A stretch of DNA of 64,000 bases from positions 267,478 through 331,477 of the forward strand of contig NZ_VAUO01000005.1 in assembly GCF_005796105.1 (NCBI RefSeq), written 5' to 3'. Of this stretch, positions 1 through 8,383 are shown in pieces (the stretch's first letter is position 1; each line of letters begins with the position of its first letter). Under the pieces are notes generated by a model, which ran no database searches, had not been told where the DNA came from, and worked only from the letters and a program-made list of their open reading frames with translations. Made by a program: the position numbers and the translations under genes. This DNA comes from Pseudomonas mosselii. Lineage in GTDB: Bacteria; Pseudomonadota; Gammaproteobacteria; Pseudomonadales; Pseudomonadaceae.

Positions 1-101
1 AGAACACCTTCTACTGGTACGTGACGGCCATGATGGCCATCGCCTTCCTGTTCAGCCTGCGCCTGCCGAAACAGGCCGAGTACCTGCACCATGACCATTA
101 A
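1..101 (+). CDS. MFS transporter, C-terminal fragment (pcaT-like)
   Basis: Only the last 32 codons are inside the window; the frame opens at position 3 and stops with TAA at 99-101. The visible peptide is a final membrane segment (WYVTAMMAIAFLFSLRLP) followed by a short polar tail ending HHDH. This is typical of the C-terminus of metabolite:proton symporters of the major facilitator superfamily. It sits 9 bp upstream of pcaB in the same direction, so it is probably the beta-ketoadipate/dicarboxylate transporter that precedes pcaB in P. putida (pcaT). The substrate assignment rests on position alone. Confidence 0.6.
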   Translation, partial: NTFYWYVTAMMAIAFLFSLRLPKQAEYLHHDH

Positions 102-110
102 GGACGTTGC

Positions 111-1463
111 ATGAGCAACCAACTGTTCGACGCCTACTTCACCGCGCCCGCCATGCGCGAGGTGTTCTGCGACCGTGGCCGGCTACAGGGCATGCTCGAC
201 TTCGAAGCAGCCCTGGCCCGCGCCGAAGCGGCCGCAGGGCTGGTGCCGCAAAGTGCCGTGGCGGCCATCGAGGCGGGGTGCAAGGCCGAGCGCTACGATA
301 CCCGTGCCCTGGCCGAGGCCATCGCCACGGCGGGCAACTCGGCGATCCCGCTGGTCAAGGCGCTGGGCAAGGTGATCGCCAGCGGCGTGCCCGAGGCCGA
401 ACGCTACGTGCACCTGGGCGCCACCAGCCAGGACGCCATGGACACTGGGCTGATCCTGCAACTGCGCGATGCTTTGGGGCTGATTGAGGGCGCCCTGGCC
501 AAGCTGGCCGATACCCTCGCGCGCCAAGCCTTGCTGCACGCCGACACGCCACTGGTGGGGCGCACCTGGCTGCAGCATGCCACCCCCGTTACCTTGGGAA
601 TGAAGCTGGCCGGTGTGCTGGGCGCGCTGACCCGTCATCGCCAGCGCCTCAGCGAGTTGCGCCCGCGCCTGCTGGTGCTGCAGTTCGGCGGTGCTTCCGG
701 CAGCCTTGCGGCGTTAGGCAGCAAGGCGCTGCCGGTAGCCGAGGCGTTGGCCGAGCAGCTCAAGCTCAAGCTGCCCGAGCAACCCTGGCACACCCAGCGT
801 GACCGGTTGGTGGAATTCGCCTCGGTGCTGGGCTTGATCGCCGGCAGCCTAGGCAAGTTCGGCCGCGATGTCAGCTTGCTGATGCAAACCGAGGCCGGCG
901 AGCTGTTCGAGCCGTCGGCACCGGGCAAGGGCGGCTCCTCGACCATGCCGCACAAGCGCAACCCAGTGGGGGCGGCGGTGTTGATCGGCGCCGCCACCCG
1001 TGTGCCTGGGCTGATCTCGACGCTGTTCGCGGCCATGCCCCAAGAGCATGAGCGCAGCCTGGGCCTGTGGCATGCCGAATGGGAGACCTTGCCGGAGATC
1101 TGCTGTCTGGTGTCCGGCGCGTTGCAACAGGCGCAGCAGATTGCCGAGGGCATGGAGGTGGACGCTGCGCGCATGCGCCGCAACCTCGATCTGACCCAAG
1201 GCCTGGTGCTGGCCGAAGCGGTCAGTATCGTGCTGGCCCAGCGTCTGGGGCGTGATCGTGCGCACCACCTGCTGGAGCAATGTTGCCAGCGCGCGGTGGC
1301 TGAACAACGCCATTTGCGCGCGGTGTTGGGCGATGACGCGCAGGTCAGCGCAGAACTCAGTGCCGAAGAACTCGACCGCTTGCTCGACCCCGCTCATTAC
1401 CTCGGTCAGGCCCGCGTCTGGGTGGCGCGGGCCGTGTCTGAACATCAACGTTTGACTGCCTGA
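111..1463 (+). CDS. pcaB: 3-carboxy-cis,cis-muconate cycloisomerase
   Basis: Cytoplasmic enzyme of the protocatechuate branch of the beta-ketoadipate pathway; it lactonises 3-carboxy-cis,cis-muconate to 4-carboxymuconolactone. The 450-residue product belongs to the fumarase/aspartase/argininosuccinate lyase superfamily: the superfamily signature GSSTMPHKRNP lies at residues 275-285, and the HLGATSQDAMDTG block near residue 101 is the second conserved region. Length is normal for Pseudomonas PcaB. The start ATG lies 9 bp after the upstream transporter stop. pcaD follows after 11 bp, so transporter, pcaB, pcaD and pcaC read as one operon. The main alternative in the superfamily, adenylosuccinate lyase, is ruled out by this context. 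Confidence 0.95.
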   Translation: MSNQLFDAYFTAPAMREVFCDRGRLQGMLDFEAALARAEAAAGLVPQSAVAAIEAGCKAERYDTRALAEAIATAGNSAIPLVKALGKVIASGVPEAERYVHLGATSQDAMDTGLILQLRDALGLIEGALAKLADTLARQALLHADTPLVGRTWLQHATPVTLGMKLAGVLGALTRHRQRLSELRPRLLVLQFGGASGSLAALGSKALPVAEALAEQLKLKLPEQPWHTQRDRLVEFASVLGLIAGSLGKFGRDVSLLMQTEAGELFEPSAPGKGGSSTMPHKRNPVGAAVLIGAATRVPGLISTLFAAMPQEHERSLGLWHAEWETLPEICCLVSGALQQAQQIAEGMEVDAARMRRNLDLTQGLVLAEAVSIVLAQRLGRDRAHHLLEQCCQRAVAEQRHLRAVLGDDAQVSAELSAEELDRLLDPAHYLGQARVWVARAVSEHQRLTA

Positions 1464-1474
1464 AGGAGACCGCT

Positions 1475-2266
1475 GTGGCGCTTTTGCAATTGGCCGATGG
1501 CGTATTGAACTACCAAATAGATGGCCCGGCCGATGCGCAGGTACTGGTGCTTTCCAATTCCCTGGGCACCGACCTGGGCATGTGGGACGCGCAGATTCCC
1601 GCCTGGAGCGAGCACTTTCGCGTGCTGCGCTATGACACCCGTGGGCATGGTGGCTCGCAGGTCAGCGAAGGCCCTTACAGCATCGAACAGCTGGGCCGCG
1701 ATGTCCTGGCGCTGCTTGATGCGCTGGATATCGCGCATGCGCACTTCGTTGGTCTGTCGATGGGTGGCCTGATCGGCCAGTGGCTGGGGATCAACGCCGG
1801 TGATCGTCTGCACAGCCTGACGCTGTGCAACACCGCCGCGAAGATCGCCAACGACGAGGTGTGGAACACCCGTATCGACACTGTGCTCAAGGGCGGCCAG
1901 CAGGCCATGCGCGACCTACGCGATGCCTCTATCGCTCGCTGGTTCACCCCGGCTTTCGCACAGCAGCAGCCGACTGAGGCCCAGCGCATCTGCCAGATGC
2001 TCGCACAAACCAGCGCGCAAGGTTACGCGGCCAACTGCGCCGCGGTGCGTGATGCCGATTATCGCACGCAGATCGCGCGCATCCAGGTGCCGACCTTGAT
2101 CGTGGCGGGGACCGAGGATGTGGTGACCACGCCCGAACATGCGCGTTTCATGCAGAGCGCCATCGTCAATGCCACATATGCCGAATTCCCGGCAGCGCAC
2201 CTGTCCAACGTCGAGGTCGGCGAGGCGTTCACCGCCCGCGTGCTCGATTTCCTGCTGGCCCGCTGA
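1475..2266 (+). CDS. pcaD: 3-oxoadipate enol-lactonase
   Basis: Hydrolyses beta-ketoadipate enol-lactone to beta-ketoadipate, the step where the protocatechuate and catechol branches meet. The 263-residue alpha/beta-hydrolase has the nucleophile elbow GLSMGG (Ser95), the acid in AGTEDVV (Asp215) and the catalytic histidine in AAHLSN (His242). The start is GTG, preceded by a good AAGGAG ribosome site at 1464-1469. It follows pcaB by 11 bp and precedes pcaC by 10 bp, which fixes its identity among the many similar alpha/beta-hydrolases. Confidence 0.95.
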   Translation: MALLQLADGVLNYQIDGPADAQVLVLSNSLGTDLGMWDAQIPAWSEHFRVLRYDTRGHGGSQVSEGPYSIEQLGRDVLALLDALDIAHAHFVGLSMGGLIGQWLGINAGDRLHSLTLCNTAAKIANDEVWNTRIDTVLKGGQQAMRDLRDASIARWFTPAFAQQQPTEAQRICQMLAQTSAQGYAANCAAVRDADYRTQIARIQVPTLIVAGTEDVVTTPEHARFMQSAIVNATYAEFPAAHLSNVEVGEAFTARVLDFLLAR

Positions 2267-2276
2267 GGATTGCCCG

Positions 2277-2678
2277 ATGGATGAGAAACAACGTTACGAC
2301 GCAGGCATGCAGGTACGCCGCGCGGTGCTTGGCGATGCCCATGTAGACCGGAGCCTGGAGAAGCTCAACGATTTCAATGGCGAGTTCCAGGAGATGATCA
2401 CCCGGCATGCTTGGGGTGATATCTGGACCCGTCCGGGGCTGCCACGCCACACCCGTAGCCTGATCACCATCGCCATGCTGATCGGCATGAACCGCAACGA
2501 TGAACTCAGGCTGCATTTGCGCGCCGCGGCCAACAACGGCGTAACCCGCGACGAGATCAAGGAAGTGCTGATGCAGAGCGCGATCTATTGCGGCATCCCG
2601 GCCGCCAATGCCACCTTCCACATGGCCGAGGCCGTCTGGGATGAGCTGGGGGTCGAGTCGCGTCAGCAGGTCACCTGA
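2277..2678 (+). CDS. pcaC: 4-carboxymuconolactone decarboxylase
   Basis: Decarboxylates 4-carboxymuconolactone to beta-ketoadipate enol-lactone, between PcaB and PcaD. The chosen ATG at 2277 gives 133 residues, the usual length of PcaC; the open frame extends further upstream, but that would overlap pcaD heavily. A TGAGGA site at 2264-2269 overlaps the pcaD stop and suggests translational coupling. The sequence is a compact helical AhpD/CMD-fold protein with the conserved LPRHTRSLITIAML segment and the EVLMQSAIYCGIPAAN segment. Last gene of the pca operon; repeat-rich DNA follows. Confidence 0.95.
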   Translation: MDEKQRYDAGMQVRRAVLGDAHVDRSLEKLNDFNGEFQEMITRHAWGDIWTRPGLPRHTRSLITIAMLIGMNRNDELRLHLRAAANNGVTRDEIKEVLMQSAIYCGIPAANATFHMAEAVWDELGVESRQQVT

Positions 2679-2801
2679 TCGAATCAAACGCCGGACCTGT
2701 GTAGGCGATCCCCCAGCCCTTTGGGCTGCGCTGTCGCGCAAAGAACTGGTCGTGTAGGTGCTCCCACAAGATAGTGCAATGCCTGAATCCAGCGTTACCC
2801 C

Positions 2802-2917
2802 TGTAGGAGCGGCCTTGTGCCGCGAAAGGAGGGCGCAGCCCTCCCGGCGATCGTGCATGTGACTGGAATCCTGGGGCCGCTACGCGCCCCGTTCGCGGCA
2901 CCAGGCCGCTTCTACAC
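2802..2917. repeat. Imperfect long inverted repeat, P. putida intergenic element
   Basis: The left arm begins TGTAGGAGCGGCC near 2802 and the right arm ends with its imperfect complement near 2917. The spacer carries smaller palindromes, including a GAGGGCGCAGCCCTC hairpin. The same element occurs at 6759-6873 and, in part, at 37813 and 63863. It lies between the convergent pcaC and DUF962 genes and could serve as a two-way transcription stop. The sequence just left of it (2700-2760) holds another short palindromic stretch around CCTTTGGGCTGCGCTGTCGCGC. Confidence 0.7.
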
Positions 2918-2932
2918 ATTGCCCGTATCAGG

Positions 2933-3457
2933 CTACACGACCGCCTTCTTCTGGCGCACCGCCACCGGGCCGGCATTCGCCTCCACGGCTTTCTTAAGCT
3001 CGCTGCACAGCCCGGCCATGAACGCCAGCTCCGCCACCACGAACAATGGCCCGATGATCAACCCGCTGAGATCATCGACGAAGGCGGGCTTGCGTCCTTC
3101 GTACCAGTGCCCGACGAACTGGATGATCCAGCCGACCACGAACGCGCCCAGCCCTGCACTCAGCCACACCCCGGTGGCCTGCACCGCCAGCGCCTGACCG
3201 GCCCACAGGCACAGGCCCAGCAGTAATCCCATCAGCACGCCGAAACGCAGGTCCAGGCGCAGGTAGAACCACACCGACCAACCCGCCAGCAGCAGCGCCG
3301 GTGACAACCAGATACCCGCGACTTCCCAGCCGGGACGCGACAGCAGGATACTCACCGCCAGCACGATCAGCGGGATGCCGACGAAATGCGTGGCGATGTT
3401 GCGTGGATCGCGGTGGTAGGCCGCATATTGACTCAGGTGCTCGACGAGGTTTTTCAT
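2933..3457 (-). CDS. DUF962/Mpo1-like membrane protein
   Basis: 174-residue protein with about four hydrophobic segments (roughly residues 25-42, 47-66, 71-92 and 97-115). It carries the DUF962 hallmarks: YHRDPRNIATHFVGIP (His15, His24) and a second conserved block GHWYEGRKPAF (His117). In yeast the family member Mpo1 is an iron-dependent dioxygenase that alpha-oxidises 2-hydroxy fatty acids; the bacterial role is not established, so only the family is called. It faces away from the pca operon and is divergent from the Crp/Fnr gene 90 bp away. Confidence 0.75.
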   Translation of the reverse strand: MKNLVEHLSQYAAYHRDPRNIATHFVGIPLIVLAVSILLSRPGWEVAGIWLSPALLLAGWSVWFYLRLDLRFGVLMGLLLGLCLWAGQALAVQATGVWLSAGLGAFVVGWIIQFVGHWYEGRKPAFVDDLSGLIIGPLFVVAELAFMAGLCSELKKAVEANAGPVAVRQKKAVV

Positions 3458-3546
3458 TGTTGTTCCTCCATCAGGGGTAGCCCAGCGTGCCCCGTCCTGT
3501 CGTCGTCGTCTGTCGCCTGGCCGACAGAGTGCGTTTGCGAGGTGTC

Positions 3547-4233
3547 ATGCACGAGCTGCGTTCCCAACTGCTGCACGGCCAGTGGTTTCGGCAATTACCC
3601 GACCCGGTTCAGGATAGCCTGCTCGCCTTGGCGCGGGTGCGGGAGCTGGCGGCGGGGCAGTGCCTGTTCCAGCGCGGCGACGTGCCTTGCGGGCTGTATG
3701 CGGTGCTGGCTGGCGCCATGCGCGTAGGGGCGGTCAGCAGCGAAGGTAAGGAGGCGTTGTTGACCTTGGTCGAGGCGCCGCACTGGTTCGGTGAAATCAG
3801 CCTGTTCGACGGCCAGCCGCGAACCCATGACGCGTTTGCCGAGGGCCCGACGCGACTGCTGTGGATTCCCCAGGCGGCATTGCTGAACTGGCTGGAGCGA
3901 CAGCCGCAACACTGGCGTGAACTGGCCCTGCTGATGAGCCACAAGCTGCGCTGGGTGTTCGTCGCCTTGGAACAGCAGAGCCTGCTGGGCGCCGCGCCGC
4001 GGGTGGCGCATCGATTGCTGCAGATTGCCGAAGGCTATGGCGAGCGTGATGTCGCGCAGTGGCGCTTGCAGTTGTCCCAGGAGCAACTGGCGCTGATGCT
4101 GTCGTTGTCGCGCCAGACCATCAACCAGATACTCAGGAGCTTCGAGCAGTCCGGCGTGCTGCGCCTGGGCTACGGTGAGGTGGAGATTGTCGATGCGCAA
4201 CGTCTGCGCGCGCTGGCTCAGCATCCAGGCTGA
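3547..4233 (+). CDS. Crp/Fnr-family transcriptional regulator
   Basis: 228-residue regulator. An N-terminal cyclic-nucleotide-binding-type beta-roll covers about residues 20-115 (GQCLFQRGDVPCGLYAVLAG, then HWFGEISLFDGQPRTHDA). A C-terminal winged helix-turn-helix covers about 165-215 (LSQEQLALMLSLSRQTINQILRSFE as the recognition region; only the motif is implied). No Cys cluster for an Fnr-type FeS centre is visible, so it is Crp-like in build. The ATG at 3547 is preceded by GAGGTG; a GTG 60 bp upstream is a possible alternative. Its last 101 bp overlap the 3' end of the convergent LysR gene. The regulon is unknown. Confidence 0.8.
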   Translation: MHELRSQLLHGQWFRQLPDPVQDSLLALARVRELAAGQCLFQRGDVPCGLYAVLAGAMRVGAVSSEGKEALLTLVEAPHWFGEISLFDGQPRTHDAFAEGPTRLLWIPQAALLNWLERQPQHWRELALLMSHKLRWVFVALEQQSLLGAAPRVAHRLLQIAEGYGERDVAQWRLQLSQEQLALMLSLSRQTINQILRSFEQSGVLRLGYGEVEIVDAQRLRALAQHPG

Positions 4234-5116
4234 CCAGCGTATCGATCATCGCCCGGGCTGCCGGTGACAGCCGGTAGCCGCTGCGGCTGACGATCCCGCA
4301 ACGCACGCTCAGCACTTCCAGCCCCGGTGGCAGGTTGCGCCAATGCAGGCGCACCAGCCTACCGCCTGCCAGGTCATCGGCCACAGCCTCCTCGCTGGCG
4401 CTGCCGATGGCGTCGCTGGCCAGCACCACGCTGCGCAGCACGGCCAGGTGCTCGGTTTGCAGGTGCGGGGTGAAGTCGTCGCGCCCGCTGAGGTTGGCCA
4501 GGCGCTTGCGCACGCCGGGGGCGAGCAGGGAGCACGCCAAGGGGTAGTTGAACAGGTCGTTGGTCGACAGGCTTTCCTTGGCCAGCAGCGGATGCTCGGG
4601 GCGGCAGAAGAACAAGCCGGGGCGCGGGCTGAGCGGTTCGGTGTGGAAGTTAGGGTCAGCCTCGAAGGGGCGGATGTCGTCGACGAAGAATTCGATCTGC
4701 TCGCGGCGCAACGCCTGGCCCAGGCGTTCGGCGTTATCCACCAGCAGCGCGCTACGGATGCCTGGGTGGCTGGCCATGAAGCGTTGCAGGGCCTCGGGCA
4801 CCAGGCGCGCGGCCAGGGCCGGGCCGCTGCCAAAATGCAGCTCGCCGGCGTCAAGTTTGGTCATTTGCAGAACATCGTTGTTCAACTGCGCGGCGCCTTG
4901 TACCAGGCGGCGGGCGTGTTGCAGGACCACCTGGCCTTCGGGGGTTGGTGGCAGGGCCTTGTTGCCGCGATCGACCAAGGTGCAGCCGAGGGTGTGTTCG
5001 AGGCTTTGGATAGCCCGGCTGAAGGCCGGCTGGGTGATGCCCATGGCTTCGGCGGCGCGGACGAAACTGCGGTATTCAGTGAGGGCGATGAAGTAGCGCA
5101 GTTGGCGGAGGTCCAT
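4133..5116 (-). CDS. LysR-family transcriptional regulator
   Basis: 327-residue regulator from the ATG beginning MDLRQLRYFIALTEYRSF, the standard LysR N-terminus; 20 extra upstream codons look untranslated. The helix-turn-helix lies at about residues 17-36 (RAAEAMGITQPAFSRAIQSL) and a substrate-binding domain follows. The C-terminus is about 25-30 residues longer than usual and Arg/Pro-rich; this tail is encoded entirely within the overlap with the convergent Crp/Fnr gene. It may control the downstream porin at 5299-6561, but it is transcribed in the same direction, so this is only a neighbour-based guess. Confidence 0.85.
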   Translation of the reverse strand: MDLRQLRYFIALTEYRSFVRAAEAMGITQPAFSRAIQSLEHTLGCTLVDRGNKALPPTPEGQVVLQHARRLVQGAAQLNNDVLQMTKLDAGELHFGSGPALAARLVPEALQRFMASHPGIRSALLVDNAERLGQALRREQIEFFVDDIRPFEADPNFHTEPLSPRPGLFFCRPEHPLLAKESLSTNDLFNYPLACSLLAPGVRKRLANLSGRDDFTPHLQTEHLAVLRSVVLASDAIGSASEEAVADDLAGGRLVRLHWRNLPPGLEVLSVRCGIVSRSGYRLSPAARAMIDTLVSLDAEPARADVAHRQSPPHRSPGAARRTARSS

Positions 5117-5221
5117 GCTCGGGCTCTGGTACGAGGGGCAGGACTCGGTTTTAGCTTTTGTTACATATAGCGTCAAAGAATGTTATTTGATTTATATATG
5201 TCTTTTTGTTCTTTTTGGGCT

Positions 5222-5294
5222 GCTGGCTTTTGCGCGGGCTAGCCCGCTCCCACAGGCTGATGCTGGGGGCGGGCTTGCCTGCGAATAGGCCGGG
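5222..5294. repeat. REP palindrome pair
   Basis: Two oppositely oriented copies of the P. putida REP motif: a copy with GCGCGGGCTAGCCCGCTCCC at 5222-5256 and an inverted copy with GGGGGCGGGCTTGCCTGCG at 5263-5294. They fill the gap between the porin 3' end and the LysR 5' end. Confidence 0.75.
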
Positions 5295-5298
5295 CCTG

Positions 5299-6561
5299 TT
5301 AAAGCAGGTTCAGCGGGTAACTCACGATCACCCGGTTCTCGTCGAACGCATTGGTGCTGTAGTCCCGGCGCATGGTCGAGTTGCGCCACTTCAGCGATAG
5401 GTCCTTGAACGTCCCTGACTGCACCACATAGGCCAGTTCGGTTTCGCGTGCCCATTCCTTGCCATCGTCCACCACGCTGGTGTGCACGTTGTCGCCTTTG
5501 ATGTAGCGGTTCATCAGGGTCAGCCCCGGAATGCCGACGGTGGCGAAGTTGAAGTCGTGGCGGATCTGCCAGGAGCGTTCCTTGGCGTTGTCGAAACTTG
5601 AGTTGTAGCTGTCGTTGGCCAGGGTGCCGCCGCTGGTGCCGTTGACCCGCATCCAGGCGTCGTCGCCGCTGACCTTCTGTAAGCCGACATACAGCGTGTG
5701 GCCCTTGTAGCGCGCCGAGAGCAGGGCCGAGGCTGTGCGGTTGTCCAGCTCGCCTGCGCGTTCGCTGCCGTCTTCCTTGCCGATGAAGTAGCCAAGGTTC
5801 GCGCCCAGTGTCCAGTCGCCCAGCGGCTGGCTGTGTACCAGGTTCAGGTACTGCTGGCGGTAGATATCCTTGAGTTGGGCGTCCCACAGGCCAAGCATGG
5901 TGCGTTTGTCGTTGAAGGTGTATTCGCCGCCTGCGAAGTTGAAGCGGTCCGAAGTCACGGCGGCGCGGCCCTGCATGAACATGTCTTCCATGCTCGCGTC
6001 GTTGCGCGGCCTGTTGCCGCGGAACTGGCCGGCATACACCGTCAGGCCGTCGATCTCCTTCGAGGTGAGCTGGCCGCCGCGGAAGGTCTGCGGCAGCGAG
6101 CGGCCATCGTCCGAGCGCAGGATTGGCAGCACGGGCATCCATTCGCCGACCTTCAGTTCAGTCTGCGACAGGCGTGCCTTGAAGGCCACGCCCAAACGGC
6201 CGAAGTCGTCGGCAGGACGGCCATCGTCGTGCACCGGCAACAGTTGAGTGCCGGCAGTACCCTTGCCGCCATCGAGCTTGATCGAATACATCCCCAGTAC
6301 ATCGACGCCGAAGCCGACGGTGCCTTGGGTGAAGCCTGAACGGGCGTCGAGGATGAAGCTTTGGGTCCATTCTTCGGCCTTGCCTTGTGCGTTGGCCGGA
6401 TCGACGAAATTGCGGTTGATGTAGAAGTTGCGCAGGTTGAGGTTGGCCTTGGCGTCCTCCAAAAAACCGCCGTCGGCGGCCAGGGCGGCCAGGGCGGGCA
6501 GGGCGCAGGACATGGCCAACAGGCCGGGCAGCAGCTGGCGTGCGGGGTGCAAAGTGCTCAT
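5299..6561 (-). CDS. OprD-family outer-membrane porin (BenF/PhaK-like)
   Basis: 420-residue precursor. The start chosen gives a Sec signal peptide (MSTLHPARQLLPGLLAMSCA, then an Ala-rich cleavage region near residue 28) and a mature part starting near ADGGFLEDAKANLNLRNFY, typical of OprD porins. Other family marks are VGEWMPVLPILRSDDGRSLPQ-type and SWQIRHDFNF segments and a terminal leucine after SYPLNLL (beta-signal position). A 45-codon Arg/Pro-rich upstream extension is rejected. OprD porins of this subgroup admit aromatic acids; with the pca genes nearby, import of an aromatic or pathway acid is likely but not proven. Confidence 0.85.
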   Translation of the reverse strand: MSTLHPARQLLPGLLAMSCALPALAALAADGGFLEDAKANLNLRNFYINRNFVDPANAQGKAEEWTQSFILDARSGFTQGTVGFGVDVLGMYSIKLDGGKGTAGTQLLPVHDDGRPADDFGRLGVAFKARLSQTELKVGEWMPVLPILRSDDGRSLPQTFRGGQLTSKEIDGLTVYAGQFRGNRPRNDASMEDMFMQGRAAVTSDRFNFAGGEYTFNDKRTMLGLWDAQLKDIYRQQYLNLVHSQPLGDWTLGANLGYFIGKEDGSERAGELDNRTASALLSARYKGHTLYVGLQKVSGDDAWMRVNGTSGGTLANDSYNSSFDNAKERSWQIRHDFNFATVGIPGLTLMNRYIKGDNVHTSVVDDGKEWARETELAYVVQSGTFKDLSLKWRNSTMRRDYSTNAFDENRVIVSYPLNLL

Positions 6562-6758
6562 CTGTCGTGAATCTCTTGTTTTTATTGGGCGAGCCGTGGC
6601 GTTGCGGGTGCGGACCACAGGGTCTGGGCGTCTTTTTGTAAGAGCGTGTGCAACGTTGCGAGGAGGATGGTGCGCGGCAGGGTGGGGGCGAGGCAATTCG
6701 TCGCAAACGGAAACGGGCGATTATCGAACGAAATGTTCCAGTTAGTTAATTCTGCACT
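6562..6758. other. Porin upstream region
   Basis: 197 bp upstream of the porin start. It is less GC-rich near 6720-6755 (AACGAAATGTTCCAGTTAG). No clear promoter match could be picked by eye. It is followed by the long inverted repeat and the ttgC terminator. Confidence 0.4.
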
Positions 6759-6873
6759 TGTAGGAGCGGCCTTGTGTCGCGAAAGGGCTGCGCAGCGGCC
6801 CCAGGATTCCAGCCAAGGCACACATTGTCGGGGCCGCTTTGCGGCCCTTTCGCGACACAAGGCCGCTCCTACA
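6759..6873. repeat. Long near-perfect inverted repeat
   Basis: Arms at 6759-6802 and 6830-6873 pair at 41 of 44 positions (left arm begins TGTAGGAGCGGCCTTGTGTC) around a 27-nt loop. It is the best-preserved copy of the element also seen at 2802-2917. It lies between the porin promoter and the 3' end of the ttgABC operon, and as RNA it would make a very stable hairpin. Function is unknown; a role in transcription termination or transcript end protection is an inference. Confidence 0.85.
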
Positions 6874-6895
6874 GGGGAGGTGAACGACGGGTAAC

Positions 6896-6924
6896 AAAAA
6901 GCCCACCGCGAGGGTGGGCTTTTT
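6896..6924 (-). terminator. Rho-independent terminator of ttgABC
   Basis: GC-rich stem GCCCACC / GGGTGGGC flanked by five A on one side and five T on the other, 17 bp past the ttgC stop. It would work for the minus-strand operon. Confidence 0.85.
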
Positions 6925-6940
6925 GCCGTAGCCAGATCGA

Positions 6941-8383
6941 TCAGCCCTTGGGCTTGTCGATCGAGGCCTGCTGCTGGGTCTGCTCGTACCAGCCACCACC
7001 GAGGGCCTTGTACAGGTTGACCTCGCTGACCAACTGCGACAGGCGATCGCTGATCAGCGACTGCTGGGCGCTGAACAGGTTGCGCTGGGCATCGAGGAAG
7101 GTCAGGTTGCTGTCGATACCGATACGGTAGCGACGCTCGGCCAGGCGGTAGTAGTCCTGGTTGGCTTGCACCAGATCGCGCTGGGCCTGCAACTGCTCTT
7201 CGAACGTCTTGCGTGCGGCCAGGCCATCGGCGACTTCCTGGAAGGCGGTCTGGATGGTTTTTTCGTACTTGGCGACGTTGATGTCCTTCTGGATCTTCGA
7301 ATAGTCCAGGCTCGCTTTCAGGCTGCCGGCGTTGAAGATCGGCAGGTTGATCTGCGGCTGGAACAGCCAGGTGCCCGAGCCGCCCTTGAACAGCCCGCCC
7401 ATGGTCGGGCTCAGGGTGCCAGCATTGGCGGTCAGGCTGATGCTTGGGAAGAACGCTGCGCGGGCGGCGCCGATGTTGGCATTGGCGGCCTTGAGCAGGT
7501 GCTCGGCTTCCTGGATGTCCGGGCGGCGTTGCAGCAGCTCGGAGGGAAGGCCTGCCGGGACTTCAGCCAGCTGGTTGGCGTCCAGAGTCAGCGGTGCAGG
7601 CAGGTTGCCCACGCCGGTACCGACCAGCACGGTCAGGCTGTTGAGGTCCTGTGCGACCAGGCGCTGGTACTGCGACAGCTTGACCCGCGCGCCTTCGACG
7701 GCGGTGCGCGCCTGGCTCAGGTCCAACGCCGATGCCACGCCGACTTCGTTGCTGCGGCGGGTGAGGCTGTAGCTTTCTTCGTAGGTCTTCAGCGTTTCTT
7801 CGGTCAGCTTCAGCAGCGCCTGGTCAGCTTGCCAGGTGTAGTAGGCGTTGGCCACGCTGGCCACCAGGCTGATCTGCGTGGAGCGGCGTGCCTGTTCGCT
7901 GGACAGGTAGGTTTCCAGGGCTTGTTGCGTAAGGCTGCGCACACGGCCGAACAGGTCCAGTTCGTAGGCGCTGACGCCCAAGGTCGCGGAGTACTGGCTG
8001 GTGATATTGGCCTCGCCGGTCTGCGACATGTCGGCCGGGACACGCTGGCGGCTGCCGCTGCCAGTTGCCGACACTGCCGGGTACAGGTCGGCGCGCTGGA
8101 TGCGGTACTGCGCGCGGTAGGCGTCGATGTTCAACGCCGCGACGCGCAAGTCTCGGTTGTTTTCCAACGAGGCCTGGATCAGTTGCTGCAGCGCCGGGTC
8201 GTGGAAGAACTGGCGCCAGCCTTGCTCGGCGGCTGCCACGTCGGCCGACTCGGTCGGCGAGTACGCAGGGCCTTGCGGCCACTGCACAGCTACCGGCGAC
8301 TCGGGGGTCTGGTAGTCGGGAATCAGCGAACAGCCGCCGAGGATGAAGGCGGTGACCGCCAGGGACAACAAAGACTTGGTCAT
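6941..8383 (-). CDS. ttgC: Outer-membrane channel of the TtgABC RND efflux pump
   Basis: 480-residue outer-membrane factor of the OprM/TolC type, the exit duct for solvents and antibiotics pumped by TtgB. The N-terminus is a lipoprotein signal with lipobox LGGC (Cys18), and two outer-membrane-efflux repeats follow (about 60-260 and 275-465, e.g. [20 protein letters not shown] and [20 protein letters not shown]). Length matches TtgC. Its ATG overlaps the ttgB stop by 4 bp (ATGA), so translation is coupled. Terminator follows at 6896-6924. Confidence 0.95.
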   Translation of the reverse strand: MTKSLLSLAVTAFILGGCSLIPDYQTPESPVAVQWPQGPAYSPTESADVAAAEQGWRQFFHDPALQQLIQASLENNRDLRVAALNIDAYRAQYRIQRADLYPAVSATGSGSRQRVPADMSQTGEANITSQYSATLGVSAYELDLFGRVRSLTQQALETYLSSEQARRSTQISLVASVANAYYTWQADQALLKLTEETLKTYEESYSLTRRSNEVGVASALDLSQARTAVEGARVKLSQYQRLVAQDLNSLTVLVGTGVGNLPAPLTLDANQLAEVPAGLPSELLQRRPDIQEAEHLLKAANANIGAARAAFFPSISLTANAGTLSPTMGGLFKGGSGTWLFQPQINLPIFNAGSLKASLDYSKIQKDINVAKYEKTIQTAFQEVADGLAARKTFEEQLQAQRDLVQANQDYYRLAERRYRIGIDSNLTFLDAQRNLFSAQQSLISDRLSQLVSEVNLYKALGGGWYEQTQQQASIDKPKG

